From assembly GCA_900551995.1 (NCBI GenBank), contig URXW01000019.1:1-32395 (forward strand): a DNA stretch of 32,395 nt, in the 5' to 3' direction. How positions within the stretch are numbered: position 1 is the first letter of the stretch; each line of letters opens with the position of its first letter. Below, one piece after another: positions 23,137 to 32,285 of this stretch. Under the pieces are notes generated by a model, which ran no database searches, had not been told where the DNA came from, and saw only the letters and a program-made list of their open reading frames with translations. This stretch comes from an uncultured Eubacteriales bacterium (lineage in GTDB: Bacteria > Bacillota > Clostridia > Oscillospirales > Oscillospiraceae). The position numbers were made by a program, and so were the translations under genes.

Positions 23137-24390
23137 ATGAGTTATATCACCATACAGGGCGGCACACCGCTCCGGGGCGAGACCACGGTGCAGGGTGCGA
23201 AAAACAGCGTGCTGCCCATTCTTGCCGCCGCGCTGCTGTGCGGCGACGTGTGCCGCATTGCCGGCTGTCCCCATCTGAGCGATGTGGACTCGGCGTGCGA
23301 CATCCTGCGGTACTTAGGCTGCGCCGTCACCTGGGACGGCGGCGACCTGCTGGTGGACAGCACGTCCCTGACGCGCTGCGACATTCCACAGACGCTCATG
23401 CGCCGTATGCGCTCATCGGTCATTTTTCTGGGGGCGATCCTGGCGCGGTGCGGCTGGGCGGAGATCAGCTATCCCGGCGGGTGCGAATTGGGGCCGCGCC
23501 CCATCGACCTGCATCTGTCCGCCCTGCGCTCGCTGGGCGCGGACATCTCCGACGCGGGCGGCACGCTGCGGTGCCGCGCCCGCCGCCTGACCGGCTGCCA
23601 GCTGCTGCTGGCTACCCCCAGCGTGGGAGCCACGGAGAACGCCATGCTCGCCGCCTGCGGCGCGGAGGGCGAGACGGTCATCTGCAACGCCGCACGGGAG
23701 CCGGAGATCGCGGACTTGCAGGCTTTTCTGTGCGCCATGGGCGCAGAGGTGCGGGGCGCGGGCGGCTCGGTCATCACCGTGTCGTCAAAAAAGCCGCTCC
23801 ACGGCTGCGTACACCGGGTCATCCCCGACCGCATCGTTACCGCCACCTATCTGTGCGCGGCGGCGGCTGCCGGAGGGGACGTGACGCTGCGGAACACGCA
23901 GCACCGCCATCTTGCCGCCGTGACCACGGCGTTGCAGCAGGCGGGCTGCACGGTGACGTGCGGCGAGGACTACATACGATTGCAGCGCGGCGCGCCCCTG
24001 CACGCCATCGCGCCGGTGCGGACGGCACCGTATCCCGGCTTCCCCACCGACGGGCAAGCCATTCTCATGGCCGCGCTGCTCCAGAGCCGCGGCACCACCG
24101 TGTTCGTGGAGAACATCTTCCAGAGCCGCTACCGCCATGTGCCGGAGCTGATCCGCATGGGCGCGGACATCCGCACGGAGGGGCGGGTGGCGGTGGTGTG
24201 CGGCACGGATACGCTCCACGGGGCGGAGGTGGTCGCCACCGACCTGCGGGGCGGGGCGGCACTGACGGTGGCGGGGCTGGCCGCCGAGGGCGTTACCACC
24301 GTGCAGGGGGTGGGGCACATCCACCGGGGCTACGAGGACTTACCCGCCCATCTGCGGTCACTGGGCGCGCAGGTCACAGAGGAAATCTGA
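23137..24390 (+). CDS. murA: UDP-GlcNAc 1-carboxyvinyltransferase
   Basis: MurA transfers enolpyruvate from PEP to UDP-GlcNAc, the first committed step of peptidoglycan synthesis. The 417-residue product keeps the key residues almost at canonical numbers: K22 and N23 (QGAKNS), the active-site cysteine C116 in PGGCELGPRP (fosfomycin target in this family), D305 in FPTDGQA, R371 and R397. ATG 23137 follows GGGAGGGG. The gene sits between murG and ftsQ, where murB or murC stands in many other clusters. Firmicutes often carry two MurA paralogs; which one this is cannot be decided. Confidence 0.96.
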   Translation: MSYITIQGGTPLRGETTVQGAKNSVLPILAAALLCGDVCRIAGCPHLSDVDSACDILRYLGCAVTWDGGDLLVDSTSLTRCDIPQTLMRRMRSSVIFLGAILARCGWAEISYPGGCELGPRPIDLHLSALRSLGADISDAGGTLRCRARRLTGCQLLLATPSVGATENAMLAACGAEGETVICNAAREPEIADLQAFLCAMGAEVRGAGGSVITVSSKKPLHGCVHRVIPDRIVTATYLCAAAAAGGDVTLRNTQHRHLAAVTTALQQAGCTVTCGEDYIRLQRGAPLHAIAPVRTAPYPGFPTDGQAILMAALLQSRGTTVFVENIFQSRYRHVPELIRMGADIRTEGRVAVVCGTDTLHGAEVVATDLRGGAALTVAGLAAEGVTTVQGVGHIHRGYEDLPAHLRSLGAQVTEEI

Positions 24391-24417
24391 ACACACGACA
24401 GCGAAGGAGTACAGACG

Positions 24418-25176
24418 ATGGCAAGGCGCAGACGGTACAATCATAAGCGGCGCAGAGGGAACTTCACCTTCCTCTACAAGCTGCTTGCCTTTGTGCTGAT
24501 CTGCACCGCCATCGCGCTGGCTCTGACGCTGTTTTTCCGCATACGCACCATTGAGGTCAGCGGCAACGACCGCTACTCCCGGGAGGACATCGTCACCGCG
24601 GCGGAGGTCAGGGAGGGGGACAACCTGTTCCTGATGAACAAGTTCAACGCCGCCGCACGCATACGGAAGGCTCTGCCCTACATCGAGTCGGTGCAGTTCC
24701 TCCGGGTGCTGCCGGACAGGCTGTCCATCGTGGTGACGGAGTGCACCGACCCCGCCGCCATCGTGCAGGACGGCAAAGCGTATCTCCTGTGCGACAAGGG
24801 GAACATCGTGGACGAGGTGTCTGCGTCCAACGCCAAGAGGTATATGCAGATCAAGGGGCTGACGCTCCTTGACCCGGCGGTGGGCGCACAGGCGAAGGCG
24901 GCGGAGGGGCAGGAGCTGATCCTGACGCAGCTGCTGGAGCTGATGAATCAGCTGGACAGCCGGGGGCTTTCCGGCGACGTGTCTCTGGTGGACATGAGCG
25001 ACGCTTCCCAGCTGACGCTGCGGTATCTGGATCGCTTCGACGTGTATTTCCCGTGGGACGCGGACTACGGCTACAAGCTGGACTATCTGCTGGCGGTGGT
25101 GGAGAAGCTGGAGGTCAACGAAAAGGGCATCATCAACATGATGCAGGAGGGGAAGGCGCGGTTCATCCCGGAGTAA
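24418..25176 (+). CDS. ftsQ: Cell division protein FtsQ/DivIB
   Basis: FtsQ/DivIB is a bitopic divisome protein that complexes with FtsL and DivIC. The 252-residue product has a strongly basic N-terminus (MARRRRYNHKRRR), one membrane segment (about 20-42), a POTRA domain (about 43-112, beginning TIEVSGNDRYSREDIV), and the FtsQ beta domain (AIVQDGKAYLLCDKGNIVDE and beyond). ATG 24418 follows AAGGAG with 8-9 nt spacing, 27 bp after murA. The length and layout are typical of Gram-positive DivIB without the long tail. Confidence 0.93.
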   Translation: MARRRRYNHKRRRGNFTFLYKLLAFVLICTAIALALTLFFRIRTIEVSGNDRYSREDIVTAAEVREGDNLFLMNKFNAAARIRKALPYIESVQFLRVLPDRLSIVVTECTDPAAIVQDGKAYLLCDKGNIVDEVSASNAKRYMQIKGLTLLDPAVGAQAKAAEGQELILTQLLELMNQLDSRGLSGDVSLVDMSDASQLTLRYLDRFDVYFPWDADYGYKLDYLLAVVEKLEVNEKGIINMMQEGKARFIPE

Positions 25177-25188
25177 ATTGACCGCGGC

Positions 25189-25197
25189 TGTGGAAAA
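25189..25197 (-). promoter_or_regulatory. DnaA-box-like TTTTCCACA upstream of the ftsZ promoter
   Basis: On the minus strand the 9-mer TTTTCCACA lies 27 bp before the ftsZ -35 box. The same 9-mer occurs twice upstream of mraZ. Confidence 0.4.
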
Positions 25198-25224
25198 CTT
25201 TTTCAGTAAATTAGGTGCATACAC

Positions 25225-25253
25225 TTGACGCTTGCGCGGATTCGTAATACAAT
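25225..25253 (+). promoter_or_regulatory. Sigma-A promoter of ftsZ
   Basis: TTGACG (25225-25230), a 17-bp spacer and TACAAT (25248-25253) form a strong promoter. The start would be near 25260, with a leader of about 60 nt before ftsZ. This allows ftsZ expression separate from the dcw operon. Confidence 0.85.
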
Positions 25254-25320
25254 ACAAGATATAGCATTTACTTTGAGAATATCCCTCGTTTTTATACAAA
25301 TTATGGCAGGAGGAGCAGAC

Positions 25321-26430
<1,110 letters not shown>

Positions 26431-26444
26431 GATACGACTAACGC

Positions 26445-26481
26445 AAAAAGCATCCCCCGGCACTGTCGGGGGATGCTTTTT
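26445..26481. terminator. Bidirectional terminator after ftsZ
   Basis: GCATCCCCCG (26450-26459) pairs perfectly with 26467-26476 around a 7-nt loop, with AAAAA before and TTTTT after. It ends the dcw cluster and the convergent zinc-ribbon gene (stop at 26484). Confidence 0.95.
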
Positions 26482-26483
26482 CA

Positions 26484-27245
26484 TTACCACTGGAAAATGT
26501 CGAAGGGAACCTCCACGTCCACGCCCTCGCTTACGCCGGAGAAGAGCAGGGATGTGCCCGCTGCGGCGTCCTCCAGCATCGACAGGTCATACGTGCAGAG
26601 GAACAGGTTTCCATTATCGGCGGCGACGCTGACATCGTCGGGATAGATCCAGTCCTCAAGGCTGTCCTCCCGCCGCGTCACCAGAGCAGGAAACGATTGG
26701 TATGTATCGCCCTCGGCGATGTACACCGTGAGCGTGTCGTTTTCCCAGTCCACCTCCAGGTGCTCCACGGTGAAGGCGGAATCCTCCAGATAGAACGTCT
26801 CCCCCACCGACGCGTACTCCCGCGCCGACGCTACCGCCTCACCGACGTACTCCGGAGTGCTCCAATCGTAGTCGGGTATCAGCTCCTCCTTGCCGCCGAA
26901 GAGGCTGCCGAAATTGAAAGCCGTATAGTGCGTCAGGTTGCCGACCATGATGACGACGATGACCGCCGCGATCACCGCGCCCATCACGCCGGAGGCACCG
27001 TTCTTCCGGGGTGGGTGCCGCCGGGGCTGGGGCTTGGGACGGCGGGTCTGCTCCTCGTAGCAGACCTTCTTCTCGTGACATTCCTTGCGCTCGTAGCACT
27101 CCTTCTCCTGTTCCGCGTAATGAACTGTGCCCTGCGCGTCCACCCACTCCTGCCGGGGCGGGCGGTTATAGGCACCGCATTGGGGGCAGAAGCCCTCTCT
27201 TGCGTCGTATGCTTTTCCGCACGCTTTACAGCGGATCATTGCCAT
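26484..27245 (-). CDS. Zinc-ribbon, single-span membrane protein of unknown function
   Basis: The 253-residue protein begins with a rubredoxin-like zinc ribbon (C6-x2-C9 and C20-x2-C23), followed by a charged segment with cysteines C50, C56 and C62 at six-residue steps, a Pro/Arg-rich basic linker (68-82) and one membrane segment (about 86-103). The C-terminal 145 residues are acidic, rich in aromatic residues and beta-strand-like (FYLEDSAFTVEHLEVDW), presumably outside the cell. ATG 27243-27245 follows GGAGG with 8-nt spacing; a second ATG two codons later is possible. It has its own good promoter and stands alone, convergent with ftsZ. I do not recognise the external domain. Confidence 0.82.
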   Translation of the reverse strand: MAMIRCKACGKAYDAREGFCPQCGAYNRPPRQEWVDAQGTVHYAEQEKECYERKECHEKKVCYEEQTRRPKPQPRRHPPRKNGASGVMGAVIAAVIVVIMVGNLTHYTAFNFGSLFGGKEELIPDYDWSTPEYVGEAVASAREYASVGETFYLEDSAFTVEHLEVDWENDTLTVYIAEGDTYQSFPALVTRREDSLEDWIYPDDVSVAADNGNLFLCTYDLSMLEDAAAGTSLLFSGVSEGVDVEVPFDIFQW

Positions 27246-27280
27246 AGCTCTCTCCTCCCCTGTTGGTTGTCTCTGGTGTC

Positions 27281-27309
27281 ATTATACAGAAAGTCCCCGC
27301 CCGTGTCTA
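27281..27309 (-). promoter_or_regulatory. Sigma-A promoter of the zinc-ribbon gene
   Basis: On the minus strand TAGACA (27304-27309), a 17-bp spacer and TATAAT (27281-27286) give a near-consensus promoter about 35 bp before the start codon. Confidence 0.78.
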
Positions 27310-27360
27310 TCACCTTTCGGTTGCGCCGGGAAAAAAGGGGGAAACTTTAAGTTGCGGCGG

Positions 27361-27381
27361 GAAAAACGCCCTCCGGTGCGT
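27361..27381 (-). terminator. Probable terminator of the ECF transporter operon
   Basis: Read on the minus strand immediately after the stop codon, CGC-A-CC-GGA-GG-G-CG forms a short stem with one bulge, followed by TTTTTC. It is compact and imperfect, hence moderate confidence. Confidence 0.5.
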
Positions 27382-30024
27382 CTATTCCACCAGACCGTAC
27401 TTGACCTTGATGCGATCCAGCTTTTCCAGCATGGGCTCCGCCAGCACCAGCAGGAACAGCACCGTCGCCGCCGCGTGGACGCAGTCCATGGGGAAGCCGG
27501 TGATATAGTAGGCGGCGATGACCCTCCACTCCAGCGTCCGGGCGTAGAGCAGCGCGGACACAGGGTTCATTATGCCGCCGTAGACCACCACCGCGGCAAT
27601 CGCTCCGAACACGCTGAGCGCGCCGCGGCTGCGGCGCAGCCAGCCCTTGCGGAACAGCACGCCCGCCAGAAAGCCGATGACGCCCATGGCGAACATCTGG
27701 AAGGGCGTCCACGGTCCTTGGGAGAAGAGCATATTGCTCGCCAGCATGGTCATGGCTCCCACCAGAAAGCCCGTCTCGCCGCCCAGCGCCACGCCGGAGA
27801 TGATGGTCAGTGCCATCACGGGCTTGAACTGGGGCAGCATGAAGAACGCCGCACGACCCGCCACGCCCAGAGCGCACAGCGTCGCCACCAGCACCAGCTC
27901 ACGCGCTTGGGGCTTTCGTCCCTCGAACACGAGGAAGAAGGGCACCATGCACTCCAGCAGCACCGCTAAGGCGATGGGGTAATAGGCACTGTTGCCGAAG
28001 TAGAAAAAGCCCACGTACAGCGTCACGGGGATGCACAGCAGGACCAGCACTGTGGCGGTCAGTGTCCGCTTGGACAGCTTCCGCTTCTCCACCGGCGTTT
28101 GCAGCAGCACCGGCGGGCGGGAACGCCGCCCGATGGCGGCCACCACCACAAGGAGCAGCACCGCGAACAGTCCGTACTGCGTCAACGCCTGCCAGCCCGC
28201 CTCCGACACGGTGCCGCCGCCCACCAGCGCGGTGAGGTCGGTGTGCCGCGCCGCGTTCCAGAAGATCGCCAGCGCGAAGGCACCGGCTGCGGCGGCGATG
28301 AGCTTACGCCACCACGGCAGCTTTTTTGGCTTCCAAGCGGCGGACTCCTCCGCCACCGGCGGCAGCGGCGCGTAGGATGAGGTCACCTCCGGCCGGGGCG
28401 GCACGCGCCCGCCGATGACCGCCATCACGTCCTCCGGCGTTACCGCGCCGGGGCAGATATGCCGCGCCATGCGGTCGGCGGAGGTGGTGTAAAAGCTGTT
28501 GCCGGAGAAGAAGGCGCGGGGCGTGCCCTCCGCCACCACGGCACCGTCGAAAAACAGCGCGCAGCGGTGGGCGTACCGGGCGCAGAACGATACGTCGTGG
28601 CTGACCATCACCACCGCCACACCGGCGGCGGTCAGAGCATCCAGTATGGCGGCGAAGCTCTGCTTGAACTCCGCGTCCAGCCCCTTGGTCGGCTCGTCCA
28701 GCAGCAGGATGTCCGGCTGGTGCAGCAGCACCTTGCCGAGAGCCGCCCGCTGCTGCTCGCCGCCGGACAGGTCATAGGGGTGCCTGTCCAGCAGCTCCGT
28801 CAGCCGGCACAGGCTCACCGCCTGCTCCACCCGATGCTCCCCCTGATCGGGCGGTATCTTCACACCGTCGAAGGTCTCGTAGAGATCCTCCCGCACGGTC
28901 TTTTTTACGAATAAAGCCTGTGGGTTCTGGGGCAGCACGCCCACGCGACCCTGACGGGCGACGTGACCCCGCTGGGGCGTCAGCGCGCCGGACAGGAGAC
29001 CCAGCGTGGTGGATTTTCCCGCGCCGTTGCCGCCCAGCAGTGCCAGCAGCTCCCCGCGGCGCACGCAGATGTCCAGCCCGCGCACTACGTCCGGCTCCTC
29101 CGCCTCGTAGCGGAACCACAGCCCCTCCCCGGAGAGCACCGTCTCGCCGGCGGGATAGAGCCGCTCCGGCAGCAGCGGCTGCACGGGGTGGGTGCCGCAC
29201 CAGTCCGTCAGGAAGTCCTTGCCGTCCCGGACGGTGATGGGGCAGGGCGCGTCGCTGTCCACGCTTGCCCAGATCCGCACGGCGGCGGGCATCGCCAGAA
29301 ACATCCCGTGTCCCCGTCCCCGCAGGGCGCGGCACACCGTCTCCGGCGTTCCGGCGCAGAGCAGCGTGCCGCCGTCCAGCACGGCGGCGTGGGTCGCCAG
29401 AGGCAGAGCCTCCTCCAGCCGGTGCTCCGTCAGCAGTACGGTGACGCCCAGCTCGCGGTTCAGCCGCCCCACCGTCTGCAAAAAGTCCGATGCGGCGATG
29501 GGGTCCAGCTGGCTGGTGGGCTCGTCCAGTATCAGCAGGCGGGGCTGGAGCACCATGACGGACGCCAGTGCCAGCAGCTGCTTCTGCCCGCCGGAAAGCT
29601 CGTCCACGCTCCTGTGGAACCAGTCCTGTATGCCGAAAAACGACGCCATCTCCGCCACGCGGCGGCGGACGGTCTCCGTGTCGCAGCCCAGACTCTCCAG
29701 TCCGAACGCCAGCTCGTGCCACACCTTGTCGGTGACGGTCTGCTCCTCCGGAGATTGGAGCACAAAGCCGATCTCCGACGTTTGCTCCCGCTCCGACAGG
29801 TGGGAGAGCAGGTGCCCGTCGAACCAGATCTCGCCCTCCGATGCGCCGTGGGGGCGCAGGGCGGGCTTCAGCTGGCGCAAAAGCGTGGTCTTGCCGCAGC
29901 CGGACGCGCCGCACAGCACCCAGAACTCGCCGCTGCGGATGGTCAGGCTCACATCCGACAGTGCCGGCTGCCTGCGCTGGGGGTAGGTAAAGCCGTAGTG
30001 CGCCAAGCGCAGCAGCTCACTCAT
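27382..30024 (-). CDS. ECF transporter fusion: two ATPase domains plus S component
   Basis: This 880-residue protein joins three parts of an energy-coupling-factor vitamin importer. ATPase 1 (about 5-240) has Walker A GASGCGKTT (39-47), signature LSGGQ (143-147) and LLILDEPT (163-170) with H201. ATPase 2 (about 295-515) has GGNGAGKST (331-339), LSGGEQQ (419-425), LLLDEPT (440-446) and H476. A linker follows, then membrane segments at about 575-590, 615-632, 655-675, 682-700 and the S-component-like region 708-862, with FKPVMALTIISGVALG and SQGPWTPFQM. ATG 30022-30024 follows GGAGG. It overlaps the EcfT gene by 8 bp. The substrate is unknown; a cobalamin-type (CbrT-like) S component is only a weak guess. 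Confidence 0.88.
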   Translation of the reverse strand: MSELLRLAHYGFTYPQRRQPALSDVSLTIRSGEFWVLCGASGCGKTTLLRQLKPALRPHGASEGEIWFDGHLLSHLSEREQTSEIGFVLQSPEEQTVTDKVWHELAFGLESLGCDTETVRRRVAEMASFFGIQDWFHRSVDELSGGQKQLLALASVMVLQPRLLILDEPTSQLDPIAASDFLQTVGRLNRELGVTVLLTEHRLEEALPLATHAAVLDGGTLLCAGTPETVCRALRGRGHGMFLAMPAAVRIWASVDSDAPCPITVRDGKDFLTDWCGTHPVQPLLPERLYPAGETVLSGEGLWFRYEAEEPDVVRGLDICVRRGELLALLGGNGAGKSTTLGLLSGALTPQRGHVARQGRVGVLPQNPQALFVKKTVREDLYETFDGVKIPPDQGEHRVEQAVSLCRLTELLDRHPYDLSGGEQQRAALGKVLLHQPDILLLDEPTKGLDAEFKQSFAAILDALTAAGVAVVMVSHDVSFCARYAHRCALFFDGAVVAEGTPRAFFSGNSFYTTSADRMARHICPGAVTPEDVMAVIGGRVPPRPEVTSSYAPLPPVAEESAAWKPKKLPWWRKLIAAAAGAFALAIFWNAARHTDLTALVGGGTVSEAGWQALTQYGLFAVLLLVVVAAIGRRSRPPVLLQTPVEKRKLSKRTLTATVLVLLCIPVTLYVGFFYFGNSAYYPIALAVLLECMVPFFLVFEGRKPQARELVLVATLCALGVAGRAAFFMLPQFKPVMALTIISGVALGGETGFLVGAMTMLASNMLFSQGPWTPFQMFAMGVIGFLAGVLFRKGWLRRSRGALSVFGAIAAVVVYGGIMNPVSALLYARTLEWRVIAAYYITGFPMDCVHAAATVLFLLVLAEPMLEKLDRIKVKYGLVE

Positions 30025-30916
30025 GGGCAGAGCCTCCCTTCCGAATGGTATACGCCCGCGCCTCCCATGCGTGCAGCAGCACAGGCGTCAGGCAAAGCAG
30101 CGCGTACACGGCGAAAAAGCTCACCGTCAGCGGGGTGACGGGCGCGGTCAGCACCATGGGGTAATACCGGAACCTCAGACCGCCCGCCAGTCCCCCGCCC
30201 AGCAGGTACACGGCGCAGAACGCCAGCCACGCCAGCACCGCGCCGTCCCGCCGGTCGAAGCGGTACAGGGAGAAGGACGTCCGCCCCGGCAGGCCGTAGC
30301 CCCGGCAGCGCATACTGTCGGCGGTGATGATGCCGCTCTCCAGGCTCCACGTCACCACGATGGAGAACACACGCAGGGCACTTCTGACCCGCTGGTGCAT
30401 GGAGCCGTTACGAACGTCGCGCCCCATGTGCGCCTGCGCCTGCGTCACGGTACGCAGCCGCCGGATGAAGCGGGGCACGAAGCGCAGCGTCATGCTCAGC
30501 AGCAGGGACAGTGCCGGGATGACGCGCCCGAACAGATACACCACCTTGTCCGAGGTGATGACCTCCGTCACACACACGAACCACAGCACCACCGCGGAGA
30601 GCATACAGCCCGCCGCCAGACCGTACAGAAGGCTCTCCAGCGTCAGCGGGTTCCCGGAGGGCAGGTAGGTCAGGATGGTCACGCCCTGATGGACGAAGGC
30701 GGGGTTCAGCACCGCCGCCAGCAGAGCCGCCGGCAGCACCCATACGACGTGCCGCCGCAGCCCTCTGCGCCCCTTCAGACGCGCCACGTACAGCAGCGCG
30801 CCCAGCAGAGACGCACTCAGGCAGAGCGGGTGCATAAAAAACATGGAGCAGGCGATGACCACGGCGAAATAGCCGAAGCTCACCGCCGGGTGGCAGCTTC
30901 GCAGCGTATCCTCCAC
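30017..30916 (-). CDS. ECF transporter T component (EcfT)
   Basis: EcfT is the membrane scaffold that couples ATP hydrolysis to the S component. The 299-residue protein has about six membrane segments and the cytoplasmic helices with coupling motifs: RVIPALSLLLSMTLRFVP leads into the first and SMRCRGYGLPGRTSF (corresponding to the A-x-x-x-RG element) is the second. The start is GTG 30914-30916, with GGAGG about 9 nt upstream. It is the first gene of a two-gene operon and overlaps the A-A-S fusion gene by 8 bp, so translation is probably coupled. The short leader leaves no room for a vitamin riboswitch. Confidence 0.9.
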   Translation of the reverse strand: MEDTLRSCHPAVSFGYFAVVIACSMFFMHPLCLSASLLGALLYVARLKGRRGLRRHVVWVLPAALLAAVLNPAFVHQGVTILTYLPSGNPLTLESLLYGLAAGCMLSAVVLWFVCVTEVITSDKVVYLFGRVIPALSLLLSMTLRFVPRFIRRLRTVTQAQAHMGRDVRNGSMHQRVRSALRVFSIVVTWSLESGIITADSMRCRGYGLPGRTSFSLYRFDRRDGAVLAWLAFCAVYLLGGGLAGGLRFRYYPMVLTAPVTPLTVSFFAVYALLCLTPVLLHAWEARAYTIRKGGSAHE

Positions 30917-30954
30917 GGTATCACCTCCTCCGGGAAATTAGTCTCAACCCTTTA

Positions 30955-30984
30955 ATTATACCGTTTTGCATCGGGGTACGTCAA
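30955..30984 (-). promoter_or_regulatory. Sigma-A promoter of the ECF operon
   Basis: On the minus strand TTGACG (30979-30984), an 18-bp spacer and TATAAT (30955-30960) lie about 40 bp before the GTG start of ecfT. The leader would be only about 30 nt. Confidence 0.8.
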
Positions 30985-31087
30985 GAGTGCCGTGTGAGGT
31001 TCCGCATCCTTTCGTGATATGGGGAAAATGATTCTGCTCCGCAGGGCAATATCTACATTTTGACGGAACAACCTTTTCAAAAAATCG

Positions 31088-31115
31088 TTGCAACCTGCGC
31101 GGTGACTGCTATAAT
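31088..31115 (+). promoter_or_regulatory. Sigma-A promoter of the V-type ATPase operon
   Basis: TTGCAA (31088-31093), a 16-bp spacer and TATAAT (31110-31115) precede the subunit E gene by about 55 bp. The 253-bp divergent region between this operon and ecfT holds both promoters; nothing else was recognised in it. Confidence 0.75.
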
Positions 31116-31169
31116 ATAATCACATCCAGACGGAAACGACCGGAAATTCAGAAAAGAAGGTGATCAGCT

Positions 31170-31730
31170 ATGGAACTTCAGATTCAAGATCTCGTCTCCT
31201 CCATTAAAAAGGACGGTATCGACTGCGCCAACCGGGAGTCCGCCGCCATTCTGGCGGACGCAAGAGCACAGGCGGACGCCATCATTGCCGACGCCAAGGC
31301 GCAGGCAGACAAACTGCGGCAGGACGCAGAGGCGGAGATCAAGGTGTTCAAGGACAGCGCACGGCTCAGTGCCGAGCAGGCAAAGCGCGACGCTGTGCTG
31401 GCATTCCGGCAGGAAATCCAGGAGGAATTCGAGAAGCTCCTGTCCGCTGACGTGGGCAAAGCTTTGGATGAACAGGCACTGACGACTCTCATCCGCGCCG
31501 CCATACAGGGCGAGGACATATCCGCCTACGCGGTGGAGGTCGCGCAGGTAACGGAGAAGCTGCGGCAGGAGCTGGCGCAGGAGTTGAAAAACGGGTTGGA
31601 GATCCGTCCCTCCAAAAAGGTCGGCGCGGGCTTCCGCCTGGCTGCCAAGGACGGCTCCGGCTACTTCGACTGCTCTGAGCAGGAGATCGCAGAGATGCTC
31701 ATGCCGTTCTTCCGGGAAACGAGCCTGTAA
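31170..31730 (+). CDS. ntpE: V-type ATPase subunit E (peripheral stalk)
   Basis: Subunit E forms the peripheral stalk that holds the catalytic head of a V/A-type ATPase. The 186-residue protein starts with a long Ala/Asp/Lys-rich helix (about 20-90, repeated ADAxAQAD units) and ends with a globular part (about 110-186) that includes EIRPSKKVGAGFRLAAKDGSGYFD. ATG 31170 follows GAAGGTGA. It is the first gene of an operon continuing into a DUF2764-like gene and subunit A. The family is supported by the architecture and the neighbours; sequence conservation of this subunit is low. Confidence 0.85.
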   Translation: MELQIQDLVSSIKKDGIDCANRESAAILADARAQADAIIADAKAQADKLRQDAEAEIKVFKDSARLSAEQAKRDAVLAFRQEIQEEFEKLLSADVGKALDEQALTTLIRAAIQGEDISAYAVEVAQVTEKLRQELAQELKNGLEIRPSKKVGAGFRLAAKDGSGYFDCSEQEIAEMLMPFFRETSL

Positions 31731-31745
31731 GGGGGTGCCTCTGCG

Positions 31746-32267
31746 ATGGCTTCCTACTACTACCTGCTCTCCAGCCTGCCCCTGCTGAAAACACAGGGCG
31801 AGGTGCCCATGGACTATGAGACGTTTCTCGCCATGTGCAAGTCGGCGGTGAGCGGCGGGGTCTATCAAACGCTGGAAACGCTGACGGTGGCGTCGGACAA
31901 GGGGCCGCTGCTGTCGGAGTGGGCGTCGTTCTACCGGGCACTGTCCCAAGAGCTGACGTACCAGCGCAGTGTGAAGCTGGGGCGCGCCTGCGCCGTACCC
32001 TCCGACCGGGAGGCGGGGATCACGCAGGCGGTGACGGCGGCGGTGAACGCCGAGGATCCTCTGACGGGAGAGCGTATCCTGCTGGATCTGGAATTTCACC
32101 GACTGGACGACATGATCGGACTGCACAATTTCGACGAACACGCGCTGTTTGGCTACGCCATGAAGCTCCGTCTTTTGGAGCGGCAGCAGATCTTCCGCCA
32201 CGATAGGGGCGTGCAGTCCTTTGATGGGCTGATGGCGCACATCCGTCAGCAGATCTCCAGCCTATAA
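31746..32267 (+). CDS. DUF2764-like V-type ATPase operon protein
   Basis: The 173-residue protein starts MASYYYLLSSLPLL, the typical opening of the DUF2764 family found in V-type ATPase operons of spirochaetes, Bacteroidetes and relatives. It is predicted to be helical and soluble, with the pattern LLDLEFHRLDDMIGLHNFD near the middle to end. There is no signal peptide or membrane segment. ATG 31746 follows GGGGGTG, 15 bp after the subunit E stop. In the operon it stands where subunit C (and F) genes stand in other Firmicutes. A role replacing the central-stalk socket subunit C is a guess from that position. Confidence 0.75.
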   Translation: MASYYYLLSSLPLLKTQGEVPMDYETFLAMCKSAVSGGVYQTLETLTVASDKGPLLSEWASFYRALSQELTYQRSVKLGRACAVPSDREAGITQAVTAAVNAEDPLTGERILLDLEFHRLDDMIGLHNFDEHALFGYAMKLRLLERQQIFRHDRGVQSFDGLMAHIRQQISSL

Positions 32268-32285
32268 TGAAACAGGAGAAGCGAT

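Noticed and set aside
30917..31169. Vitamin riboswitch upstream of the ECF operon
   Set aside because: The predicted leader is only about 30 nt, and no cobalamin, thiamine or FMN riboswitch core was seen in the divergent region.
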